Assembly: GCA_026261815.1 (NCBI GenBank)
Contig: JAMPIT010000437.1
Span: forward strand, 5,096,001-5,160,000
Direction of reading: 5' to 3'
DNA length: 64,000 nucleotides
From: Monarcha castaneiventris obscurior
Lineage: Eukaryota; Chordata; Aves; Passeriformes; Monarchidae
Part shown: piece after piece, positions 13,401 to 25,000 of the stretch
How positions within the stretch are numbered: the first letter of the stretch is position 1
How the letters are laid out: the number at the start of each line of letters is the position of its first letter
Position numbers and translations under genes: made by a program
Notes under the pieces: generated by a model
What the model was told of the DNA's origin: nothing
The model's input: the letters and a program-made list of their open reading frames with translations, nothing else
Database searches by the model: none

Positions 13401-16350
13401 CTTAATAAACATGGGCCTGATTCTCTGTTTCACTGGTGTAATTTCACTGACTGTCACTGAACTACTGCTGCATCAGGTCTATGAAAATGATAAAGCCAGC
13501 ACTTCTGCTGATCACAGTGTGTAGCCTAGAGATACAAGGGAGACTTTACTTAAAAGTCTCATAGCAGTTGCATTAAATCCTGGTGCAAAACTGAGAGTTA
13601 ACATTTTAAGAAATGTGTATTATAAATAGTTTATGAAGAACATTTTTTTCCCCTGTTTCAGCTACTGGTATTCAAGGCTTCATATAATTTGTGAGTTTAA
13701 ACATAAAATTCCCAAATATGGTGTTAATATTTCCCTGGGGATTTTATGTATTTATGTATATGAAGCCGGTTTTCTTTAGCTGTATTTGAAATCTATTTCA
13801 CAGTACAATGAGGTCCTAATTTTTATAGCCAATCAAAGCTGTGCCTTCCATGTAATCAGCTCTTTGCTTGTATAGCAGAACAAAGCAATGCCCTATGAAA
13901 AATTAAGTTGTATTTATTTTTTAATATAGTACTCAGAATATTAGCCATATGAATCACAAAAACCAGAATCTAATTAAATTATCAGTTCCTACAGCTAGTT
14001 CTGCATCTTCTACAAATACATCTGTAATTGTGTTAAACATATCCCTGCTTAGGAATTCCCCAAGCTAAAGCTTTTGATGTTGCCTGCTAAATTCTTAGCG
14101 GAAATTACAACAATCCAAATACTAACACGGCGACCGAAACCACTCTGTTGGTTAAACAACAGTATTTTTAAGCGATAAATTCTGACTCTCAGAGTCGTGC
14201 TCCTGTTTGACTATCAAGTATTTGCAAACATGGCAGGGTTTTCTGCTCTCCCTGGGCTCGTGTCTGGCACAAAGCTGTGCAGCAACAGGGAACAAACTAA
14301 TCAAAAAGCCATCCCGGTTTTTATGTGTGCTTGTCAGCCTGCATTTTTTCGCCTAGGCCAGTGGGATTCGGTGTTAAGAAGGTGTGTGGTAGCTGAAGAG
14401 GTTGTTCTCCAAGCTCATTAATCATGGCTGGATGTGCAGCAGGTCCCTCACACACCTCCTCTTCCACGCTGCTCCCAGGCTGTGTCCTGACCTGCTGCCA
14501 TGAGCACTTGGACTTTCCTTCTGGAGTCCACCCAGCATCCAGGAGATCTCAGTGCATTCAAACAACGCTACCCATCTGGTACTGTCCCAGAACTGATTTT
14601 TTAAGTCTAAATGGAGAGGGAAAGTGTCTTCTGAAGTAACTGCTCTGTTGTTTTCCTCCTGGCTAAACCTCAGAGCTAAGTTCAACAGCCTTCCTATCTT
14701 TAGGTCTGTGTTCTGCTCTGGAATTCGCTTCCCTTTGCAATGTTGAGCCAATGTCAGGAGAGGTCCAGCTGCAGAAGAGAAAAAAAATTCATTAATTTCA
14801 AATTTTTGAAGTAATTTCCTTTGTATTCAGATAAAATTTCTGAATGGAAACCACATTCCAGTCATAGATATAACCTGAGCATAAAACCTGGTGAGAAACA
14901 GCAGCAAATAATCCTCAGAAAAATGTGCAAGTGAAGGTCATGCCTGCACCATAAATGATGCTGACTCAGATCCCACGGACACACTTAAAAGATGCTTCAT
15001 TTATAAAAATAATTGTGTTACAAAACATATCATATAATTGTACTTGTCTTGTTGAAAATAATTACATAAAGGTTTGAAGAGTTCTTCCCTCTTTCCATTC
15101 ATCTTAACATAGCAAAAGTTAAGCTGCTCTTAAGGAACTCTCTGCACTGACATGGAATTTGATGTGTGAAGGAGCTCTGTATGTGCACACAGACCACAGT
15201 CAGCTCACAAACACTGTGGCTTATAAAGTGATACAGGTGAGAACCTGGAGCCCAAGTTGATTAAGGCTGTGCTCAATTTCTCACCAATGGTACTGGCCTC
15301 CTGAATTACTCATGTTTAGCCAAGACATAGAAACCAATGGTAGTTCTGCAGGTAATTGTAATTTAATTGATCATTTGAACACACCTCCAAAAAGCCTTTT
15401 GCTGCAGATGTAGTTTGTGCTGTAACTCAGGGGTTGCCCTGAACAATGTTTTGTCTGCTGGCAAAACTTTGAATGTGAGTATGATGCTACTTTTGATTTG
15501 CCTGGTTTCTCAGAGGGCGCGAACTAAAGCTGAACTTACTATTATTCATCAGTGGCTAACACAAGCACTTTACAACAAATAGACTAGCTCCATTTGAGCA
15601 CATTTCAGGGATTTCCTTTGTGTATTCAGAAAGGACAGGCAAATTATTTCAAAATTAAATGTGTAGAATGACCCAGTTTATTGCAGCTTAAATAACTGTG
15701 GAAGACATCCTTGAGAAATCCCAGATCCATAGAAAAATACATTGCCTGCAAGGGTGCAATAATGCAGAAGGGCTGGCTATTTTTCCTAAGCTGGGCTAAC
15801 TCAAGAGGAGTAAAGTGAGTGCAGCTCATTGCCTTCTCTCTGTAGTAAAACACAGCCTCATGTGCCCATGGTCACACAAAAAGTCTGTGATGGGGCATGA
15901 AAGTAAATCTGCAGCTTAGCCCCTCTGTAGCATCCTAACCACAGAAAAAGAGGAGCCAGCAAAAAAATAGAGTAGAGAAAGCAAGTAGAGAATAAAGGAA
16001 CTTCCTCCCTAGTTATCCTGTCACTTTTTATGTCTTTTATGTTTTGAAGGTCTAGCGAAAATTTTTCCTTGTAGCATAGTTATCTTCTACACAAAATAAT
16101 CTGATATCACACTTATCTGCAATTTTAGAAGACTTCATGTACCACATTCATATCTAGCAATTGTTAGAGTGATGATTTTATCAGTTGCCAATATTTGTTC
16201 ATTCAACACGCAGCAGAAAGTAATCTTAGCTCAAAGAGTTTTTAAAAATACAAGTTAATGCCTGAAATGCATGAAATAAAGTTCAGTATAATTAATATAG
16301 TAAAAGTCTCAGTCACCAAAAGGAAATTGCAGGATGTGGGTGTTGTGCTG
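4500..16350. other. noncoding stretch, no gene recognised
   Basis: Mostly AT-rich, with short islands of higher GC at about 5980-6300, 8050-8215 and 12720-12890. The islands give open frames of 60-134 codons on both strands, but these have no recognisable domain, no consistent splice signals and mutually overlapping frames. Around 10970-11000 there is an AATAAA followed by a GTGG/GT-rich stretch that resembles a transcript 3' end, with no gene attached to it. No LINE, LTR or DNA transposon was recognised. Confidence 0.6.
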
Positions 16351-16356
16351 CTACCT

Positions 16357-16369
16357 GTTGCCTAGCAAT
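16357..16369 (+). promoter_or_regulatory. X-box-like (RFX) motif
   Basis: GTTGCCTAGCAAT matches the RFX consensus GTNRCC-N(0-3)-RGYAAC except for the last base. About one to two matches this good are expected by chance in 64 kb, so this is a weak call. Confidence 0.25.
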
Positions 16370-17635
16370 GCTGCATACGTGTGGCACAAGATTGATAGAT
16401 ATCACCCACTCAGATCGCTGGATTCAGACCTTCAGCGCCGCCTTGTCACTGGGAAAAATTGCCAAGAAGCAGAGAGAGAAGTAACAGATGGGAGGAGAAG
16501 CCTCACAGAGTAACTTTTTCTCAGTGTCCAGCACTATGCTGCCCAAAAGATCAGGAATGTTCAGTTTTATCGAGTCTATTTTTCCAATGCTCTGCGTAAA
16601 TGTGTATAAATATATATAAAAAAAAATCTTTCTTCCTAGCTAGGTGTATCTGGGTCGTGCAAAGCAGAGGCAATGATATCCTGAAATTAAAAAGGCAATT
16701 CAGTTTTATAATTTTTAGTGACTCACACTGCATTACCTTTAAGTAGGATGAACAAAAATTTCTCAGCTATTATAGATAATTATAATGTTATTACAGCATT
16801 CCTGATAGCAAATGCTAAAGTTAAGATTAAGATGCAACACAGCATTTTAAGCAACTCATACCTTCTCAAAATATACTTTTTGCTAAAATTTTCCATGATC
16901 CACTTGGCTTCAAAGTCAGCTTTTTTCTGAGAAATCTTTCTATGGAATTAGTTCTGCCATTTTTGAACCGAGTCAGGAGGCTCCATATGTTCTATTTTAA
17001 ATTCTGGACTTGCATAATTCCAACAAATGACTAAAGATAGAAGCCTCAGACCTGACAGGTTTTATAATACTCATTAGAGGAAGAAAATAATCTTGGTTTG
17101 AAGAAAATTACTTGAGTTTTTAAAAGTAATGGCATCCAAAACAATTTCCTGCACATGCACAAGTAGAACCTGAAGATGGTTTTCAGGCCAAAATGTTGTT
17201 ATAAAAGAAGTGCTGCTCTCAACTGTTAAAAATCATTACACTTGAGGAGAGCCTTTTTTGTATAGCTCCATCCATTAATAAGGATTCATTAAAATAATAC
17301 AAAGCACCAGAAAAAATCTAATTACAAAAAGACCAAACAATCAGTCCAATAGAGCATGAAGTGAACAGCCATCTGTTGAACAGTCCTGTTTGCTGAGAAC
17401 TCAACATCCATCTTAGTCGTGGAAAACAGAGGAACTAACAACACAGTAACCAAGGAGGGCTTGGTAAATAATAGCGAGTGAGACAAACAAAATAAATGGG
17501 AATTACAGTTGATCCTCACGGCCAGGAAACGTGCAGATTGCTTTTTTGGGGAGCACAACAGCTGACCATGGACGGATGATGAAGAGAGTGAGAGTACCAG
17601 CCCAGAGTAGCAAAATTCACTGGATAATAGGGAAA

Positions 17636-17650
17636 GGGATGGGATGGGAT
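17636..17650 (+). repeat. (GGGAT)3 short tandem repeat
   Basis: Three perfect GGGAT units. It lies about 120 bases upstream of the 75-bp duplication and inside the same minus-strand open frame (17516-17941). Confidence 0.8.
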
Positions 17651-17771
17651 GACAGGCAGCAGGTAGCTGCTACCCTCAGCCTTGGGTGTTAGACCTGCAC
17701 TAAGCCTGGGCTCAGTGCCTCCATATGACTGAAAAATATCTGCTCTGCAGCTCATTTTAGGGTGAAAACCC

Positions 17772-17913
17772 TTTTTGTGTTCACAAGGATTATCTCCACT
17801 GCATCCTGGTTTTGCTGACGTTTGGTGGTGTTCAAAACCACCAAATTTTTTGTGTTCACAAGGATTATCTCCACTGCATCCTGGTTTTGCTGACGTTTGG
17901 TGGTGTTCAAAAC
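17772..17913. repeat. perfect 75-bp-period tandem duplication
   Basis: Bases 17772-17838 recur without mismatch at 17847-17913, a period of 75. Because 75 is a multiple of three, the 141-codon open frame on the minus strand (17516-17941) stays open and contains two copies of a 25-residue unit that includes HHQTSAKPGCSGDNPCEHKK. The lack of any difference between copies over 67 bases indicates a recent duplication or conversion. I do not recognise the encoded peptide, and the frame's composition is not clearly coding. The simplest reading is a young two-unit minisatellite, with a real coding repeat as the less likely alternative. Confidence 0.9.
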
Positions 17914-18415
17914 ACTTAGATAAGATTTTCAGAAGTATCAAGTGACTTAAAACCTACAAGTATCAGCAAGCTGCCTCCCAGCCAGCTCCTGAAACACCCA
18001 CACAGCAGTTGCTGCTCACCACAGTCAACTCCCACACTGAGTTTGGGACTTGGGGTCGCTTATACAGAGCCTAAGACCCAAACAAGGCAGGTGCAAGAAA
18101 ACCTATTTAGAGCTAATTAAGAGCAAATATTAAAAGGAGAGGTGTTTAGGGGGCCTCACCTTTCAGGTTGGGTACCTGAGCCAGCTGGGGTGGTGGACTG
18201 GCAGCTCCCCTTGTGAGGATCAGAAGCCCAGCACTGCTGTTGCAGGTAGGTAGCTACACTGCATTTTTTGAGTGAAAATTATTAGTTATCTCTCTATTTT
18301 CTTTTAAAAATATAGCGAGAGGAAGAATTTGTAGCTTTATTCCCTTTTATGCAACCTTCCCCAGGTAGAGTGGCTGAAAAATGGAAGATTTCATTTGTTT
18401 GCACGTGTTGTGAGT

Positions 18416-18461
18416 GGTTCTGAATTGTACCTTTGAGCGGTTCTGAATTGTACCTTTGAGC
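18416..18461. repeat. 23-bp tandem doublet
   Basis: The unit beginning GGTTCTGAATTGTACCTTTG occurs twice back to back without mismatch (18416-18438 and 18439-18461). It lies only 500 bases from the 75-bp duplication. Confidence 0.9.
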
Positions 18462-18845
18462 ATGTGGTTTTGACTACAAAGGAAAATGAGGAGGGTCTGT
18501 CCTCTTTTGTGAGACACTCAAGCTTTGTGTCAGGGGTGAAACTCATGGGCTTGTGCGGAGAGCACACAGGAGAGCTGGAAAGCAAAAAAAGGAAGGGGAG
18601 TTGTTGTATTCCCTACCCTATTTTTAGCTAATACTGTTATAATGCAAAATGTTTCCTACAGTCTTGAGAGTGTCTTTAGAAACAGTAAAACACAGAATTA
18701 CAAAATGATGAGAAATGGGGATTGGGGCTCTAATGAGAGGATTTTGCTGACTTTTCTGTGCTGTTTCTTGACCTCGACATGACATTTGTCTTTTTTTTAT
18801 CATTAATATGCATCTTCTTGGCAGCTGATAGTACAAAATTATGGC

Positions 18846-18861
18846 TTTTTTTTTTTTTTTT
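18846..18861 (-). repeat. poly(T) tract, T16
   Basis: Sixteen consecutive T. Read on the minus strand it is a poly(A) without a polyadenylation hexamer close upstream, so it is taken as a simple repeat. Confidence 0.85.
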
Positions 18862-19024
18862 CCTCATGTAACAAAGGAGAAAGTGTTTCTTTTCACTTAT
18901 AGCTAAGGGAGCAAGCCTGTTCTTCTCTCTCACAGCAGCGTGGGTATCCTGAGAAAGCTGGGAGGCTCTGGAAGAGCAGGTGCCATTACTCTTAATCTTT
19001 CTGTGGGTCCGCTGGTTTTACTAG

Positions 19025-19262
19025 GCAGAATTCCAGTTTGGAGTTTATAGTCCCCTCAAATGTTGTGATAACATTTACTCTGAGAAGAAGTGAGGTGAGG
19101 GAATGGACCAGCTCAACCTTGCTGAAGCCTGTTCCAGGGCACCCGCGTTCCCGGCTGGAGGAAGGCGACGTTTTCAGCTCCGTTCTGACGACAAGGAAGC
19201 CTTTTCTCAACTCACAGGGTGGAAAGGTGCCAAGAGCAGCCCCGTTATTTGGCAGGCAGGAG
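19025..19262 (+). other. local CpG cluster with an exon-like open frame
   Basis: About seven CpG dinucleotides fall within 19143-19192 in an otherwise CpG-poor region. The segment is preceded by an acceptor-like sequence (TTTTACTAG ending at 19024) and followed by a donor-like GAG/GTAACC at 19262/19263. One frame is open across the whole segment. A second frame starts at an ATG at 19103 with purine at -3 and G at +4, and runs 69 codons to 19312. Neither translation resembles a protein I know. It may be an exon, a small open frame or simply a CpG-retaining regulatory patch. Confidence 0.2.
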
Positions 19263-19862
19263 GTAACCTTACAGTAAACAGCTGTCAGCTTTGCAGCCTA
19301 GCTGAATTTTAATGGCTCAGAGACTAAAGAGAGTTACGATTGCGTCTGACCCCATGGGGTCTGGGCTGAATTACTCCGGGCTACACTGGAGCTATCACGT
19401 TAGGGTCAGATGACTTGTCTATATAAATTCCTCAAACGTGCCATTAAAATGTCAGTTCTTAACTTAGCTGGAACTATAAAGCACTTCAGCACAGCTTAAA
19501 TCTCTGATCTTGCATAACACAATCAAAACAGAATAAAAGGAATATTGTGTGGCTGGAGGCACTTTTAGCCATGTGCAGGTGGATGCCATTGCTCCTGATC
19601 ATTTTTGGTTGCTCTCATTCTGCATGGAACAGGGTGAGGCTTAGTCCAGGTAAAACAATTGTATTATTTCCCAGAAACTAAAAGAACTTGGGTTTCTAGC
19701 TTAACTCCAGTGTTCCAATCTCTTTTCCTCATTCTTGGATGTTCATTAAAATATAAGAAGGCTTCCCAGGCACACAAAATATGAACAACTACTTCAAAAA
19801 GTCTCTCTATTTTAAGAGAAATACTCATTGTGAATATTAGCACTCCCAGAATATTGATAGAG

Positions 19863-19914
19863 ATTGGAAAGCAGAAAGGACCTTTTAAATTGGAAAGCAG
19901 AAAGTAACTTTTAA
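19863..19914. repeat. 26-bp imperfect tandem doublet
   Basis: The unit beginning ATTGGAAAGCAGAAAG is repeated directly (19863-19888 and 19889-19914), with two differences near the middle and a shared TTTTAA ending. Confidence 0.85.
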
Positions 19915-21444
19915 TCAGGCCAGTGGCAAGAGCAAGTGTGGATCACAGCCTGGAAAAAGGGAAAAAAAATCCCCAAACACACCATTTGAAGCAGATTGTG
20001 CTGAAGCAATGATTTATGACCATTTCTTATGCAAAAAGAAAGAACACTTAAATTTGTACTGTAATTCTGCACTAAGACAAGTACCTTCAGTTGCTGCTGT
20101 GGGCTAGCACATGAACTTACCTATCTGTCAGTGACAGCAGGCAATTAAAGCAGTAATTTAATTGGGGATTGTGGAGCAAAGAGTGCTGGGAAGAATATTG
20201 ATACCTTAATAAAGGCTCAAGCTGTGGTAATGGGTCCTGGTGGTAATGTGCAGTATGATGAACTAGGGTTTTGATTTGAGGAAAGTTATATGGAGATGCA
20301 GAAGTAGTGAAAAAATTGCAAGTTACTGGCTATGTGTGGTGTCAGAATCAGGCTTGTCTGCCTGCACCTGCAACACCTGGATTATATTGCTGCTTTTCTT
20401 ACAGACTGGAGTGAGGCTGTGCATTTTCTAACATCTGTGCACCAAAGCACTGTCTGTCACAGAAAGTGAGGGCAGATATACTCTCCTGTACTTATGTTTT
20501 AAGCTCTAATCTTTATATTATTCTGATACTCCTGCTCCATAGGAGTCAGAAATCCTGCAGCACTTCTCAAAAAATTACCCTGCAGCGCTGATGAGGGCAT
20601 CTTCAGAATGGATGCTGTTTGGAAGATAAACTTGTGCCCTGCAGAGAAGATAAAATGTAGATTTATAGAAGCAAACAACAACAAAAAGCTGTATATTGGA
20701 TTTGGAGTCCTTTTTGTATTTTAGGGTCTATAAAATCAGGCTCCTTGCCCTTCATATAGCAAGTCAAGCAGGAAATACCATTGGAAGTTTTCTTGATCAC
20801 CCATATTTTATGGCCCCTGTAATCAAGCATATACCAAATTCCAGAGTGATTTGAAGAGAAATATGATATCTCTTTAATAAAACCAAGGCAGAGATATAAA
20901 AGTCCTCCTAATGCCTTATCAATAACCGTTTTCTTTTGATATCAATGTCAGTTCATTTTCTTGATATCTCACCAAAGTCATGGAGGCACATTCAGTACAT
21001 CCAAGTTTATTTCCAGAGATTTGTACCTCTTCACTTAGGACTGGATTTATTGCCTCTACAAAAATGCAGGTGAAACACGCTTTATGTAGAAGAAAAAGGC
21101 AAAGCAGGAGGAGCTGGGTAGAGGTGCCCATGGAAAATGCAGAACAGCTCCTCCATCCCCAGTCCTCAGTCCCCTGGCTGGAAGCAGCAGCTATTACAGC
21201 TGCATTCCCATGTATTAAAGCATGGCACTCCTGCTTTCAAGAAATTACTTACACCTCATGTGTCCTTGTTCCTCTCCCAGCTGGATCCAAATTCCTCCCT
21301 GTGCTGCCCTGTGTGGAGCCATGATGAGCCTCAGAGTTGTGTGGGGTTTGTTCTGTTAAACTGGGTGGGATAAATCAGTCAAAGCACGACACTGAACACT
21401 CAAGTGTTAGCTGGAAGTTCAAATATTGAGGGCTTAGCTTACTC

Positions 21445-21458
21445 ATTGCCATGGCAAT
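21445..21458. promoter_or_regulatory. perfect 14-bp palindrome resembling an RFX X-box
   Basis: ATTGCCATGGCAAT is its own reverse complement. It matches the symmetrical X-box core (TTGCC..GGCAA) bound by RFX dimers, with A/T instead of G/C at the outer positions. Function is inferred from the motif only. Confidence 0.3.
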
Positions 21459-22083
21459 CACCATTAAAATTATTTTTAACTTATATTAAAGGTACAAAAA
21501 AAAAAGAAGAAAAAAATCCAAAAGCATTTGGAATGTGAAGTACAAAGACTTTAATTTAAAAAAAACATTCTGTATCCCTTCAGTGAGGGGACCTTTTATA
21601 AGGGAGCCCTGGGTTTGACAATTTTGGATGATTAAATTTTATATTAAGTGTCTTCTTGGGGACAAGAAAAAAAAAGATAAGTGCAGCTAGGCTGGAGCTG
21701 CTGCTGGTCATAGTCTGATCTTGTTTTTATGAAACAACTGATCATAGCCTGAGCATCATGCAATATCTGTGCCTTGGATAACTCTGGTGGCCCCTTGCTG
21801 CCTCCTCCTATCTCTCAAATACAGAATTTAGCAATAGGTATTTTAACCCACTGGAGTGCTGTGGTTTAATTAATACTTCTTTTTAGAGAGGTCTAACAAT
21901 ATTTGTCAATATTTTTGCTGCTAGGCATTTCACTTCCTCATTCCAAGTTCACAAAAGAAAGATGACACCCCCAAAAGTATTACGTAATAATTTATTTCAA
22001 AAGATGAAAGTAATAAAAAAAAAAAAATCCCTGCATTCTTTGTTACAATGTCTGTGAAATGTACTGTCTAAAAGGCATGATAA

Positions 22084-22097
22084 AAGAGAGCTCTCTT
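22084..22097. repeat. perfect 14-bp palindrome
   Basis: AAGAGAGCTCTCTT reads identically on both strands. It is purine-only then pyrimidine-only. No known binding protein is proposed. Confidence 0.7.
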
Positions 22098-25000
22098 ATT
22101 AGGGATGTCATAGGGGATAGTGAATAGATACAGGTAATTACTGTTTCAAATGTCTAATGACCTTTTCACTAAAGCACAATGAACTTCTATCATGCTCTGT
22201 TGCTCTTGGTAGAATATGTGATCTTCATGCATACAGATGCACAAAAAAAGTCCTTGATTTCCTCATAGAGCAGTATAATTCAAGAACTTGCATTCTAGCT
22301 ACTATTTTTTTCCAGCTGTTGCAGTGGGAAGTTTGAGAAATAAATGCCTTAAGTCTGTATTGCTCAGACTGAGGCCAGAATTTGCAATGCCAGGTGTTTC
22401 TAGATCATCTGTGGTGAGCACAGTGAGAATTGATGGATGCCAGCATAAACTGTAAAGCAGACATAGGTGGTAGAGGCAGATCAACAGGGACATTTGCACC
22501 AAGGCAATTCAACGTTTGTATGAGGAGACACAAAACAGTGACAGGTGCAGCAGCTGCCAAATTGAATTGTTTGTAGTATGGTAGCCAGGAATATACCTCA
22601 GTTTGCTCAACAGCAAAAAAGTGTTTAAATAAAAAAAAAAGTAGTATTCAAAAGAAGATCAAAAATACCTAATTACCATTCAAACAATAAGCTACAATGC
22701 TGAAATGTTTCATTACAAAATGAACAATAAAACTCCTGTGTTTTGTGTTTAGGGACAACCTGGAAAATCAAGAGTTGTGAGACAGAAAAATCAAACATAT
22801 TGAAGGCTTTTGTGCTCCAATTCTAGGGGAAATGACAGTGCCTATTGTTGCTGTCTGTGTTGTGAAGATGTGAGTCTGATGATTAGGAGGCAGCAGTCCC
22901 TGCCAAATAGTATTAGAGGACTTTTTTATACAGAACTATCAGAACTACTCAGATGATTCTGATCACACCATTTCTCATTGCATTCAGGTCTGGGCTAGCT
23001 GCAAAATATAAAGGTGGAGTCAAAATATCCTGTCAGAGAAGAACAATTTCACTTGCTACTTACATTAATCACAATATATAGAGGCTAAACAGCTTGACCA
23101 TGACTCAAGTGTGTGGGAGAATTGTGTAGAATCACATAAGATTAGTAAGTGGTTCCTTCATTCTGGCTGGTGCTATATTCACGCTGAAATACACTGCAAC
23201 ACTATAATGCTTTTCATTTAAAAAAAGTCTGACTGTCATAGTTCAGTCTTAGAAAAGAGTGGGGGGGAAAAACTCAAAGGATTTCTCACCTACTCACAGA
23301 GAAATTTTGCTCATTAGCTTTTGATTCTTGCACTGTGCAGTGAGAACAAAAAAGCCTCAACACAAGCCATTTTTTTGCTAATGTAGAAGTACATAATTTC
23401 CTGTTTTAAATGCACAAAGCCAAATTTGAACCATTTTCAGTATTTATACAGAGAATGGGAAAGCAAAAGGTGTCTTGGCTGAGTGGCTCCACTCTAACCT
23501 TCTGTGTTGGAGAGCTATCTGTAAAGACTCTGTAAAGGTGGTGATTTCTGGACAAAAGGATTAATTGAGTTAATAGTCTGAGCAGTGAGGTAAAGAGTAA
23601 TTTACAGTCGTGGCCAGTGTGAAAGCCCTGTTGTTTCTTTAACTGTGGTATTGACAGACATTGCACTGCTATAAATTGTCCTGCAAGAAATCTGTATGTA
23701 CACAAGCTTGAAAGTTTAGTCTGTTGTGATTGAGACAAAAAACGACCTGACTTTCAGAACTTCACTGGTCTGTAAAATAACTAAAACATTTTCCAGGAAT
23801 GAGAAAGACGGTGTGATTTGATACACATTTTAAAAAAGAATATTGAAGTTATACTTCCATTTAATTGAGCCATTAATCCTAGAAAATTGGCTCCCACATG
23901 TAACCTGAAACCATATAACATTCTTCTACTTATTTTCTGATATCACCAACTGAACACGTATCACAGAAAATAAATCTGCTTTCTTGTTCAAAATATGAGC
24001 AATTTTGAGAGAAAACACCAAGGTGAAGACAAACCCAAAGGAAAATAAGAGAAAACAGTAACTGTAACAGATGAATAAAATGTCTGCCTCTACCTGATAA
24101 ACTGGGAACCTGAGTACTGTGTTTGACAATAATATAGGAACTATAATTTGGCTCACAAACCTCTCAAGGAGCAGTAAAAATCTGGTATGTGTTTTCTCTG
24201 GGAGACGCTGGGTATGTTGTTGACCTCATCATTCTAAGATGTTTCTTCTGTGGATATTCAGAGCACATGGCACTTCTGCTGAAATCCCTTGTTCTGATTG
24301 CTGGAGTGTTACACAGCTATTTTCTTGTACAATTGAAGCTATGCAGACACCAAAGCACAGATCCCAAGCATGAAGTCATAAAGGGTCTTGGGGAAACAGA
24401 CAGACAATAAAATGTGCACTGCAAACACTGAGTGAGGCAGTGAAAAGTGGCCCGTTGTCCTTCTGCTAATCGTCCCCAGGCCATCTGTAAGTGGCCTTTA
24501 TGAACCACCTGGCATTTAGGCAATGGTTAGTTCACTAATTAGTAGGATATTCACCAGACCTTGCTGTTGGGCAGGCATTTTCTGTGATGGCTGTGTGCAA
24601 AGAATACAGAATTCTTGGGTTTCCAATTGCAACATAATTCTTTACACAAAGTACAGTGCTAGAAGCTTTTCTCATAAAACCAGAGGGCACAGACATTGAC
24701 AGGACAATCATCCCAATAATTGAATTTTAGGGCTGAGAGTTGGAGGTTTAGGTGTTCTAGGCAGAGTTTTAGCTCGCAACCTTTTAGGACATTGCCAGTG
24801 AGCAGAGTGGTGCAGATGCACCCCGGGGTTGGCCAGGCTGGCAGGAGGTTCAGACAAGGAAGGAAAGGTTGTGGTGATGCTGGAAACAAAATTGGTTCTT
24901 TCATTGCATTATAATGGCCTACATAATCTTGCTTGGCACATGGCTTACCTTGGATCCACCCAGTTGCCCACGATCTTGGCCAAATCTCAGTTCCTTTCTT

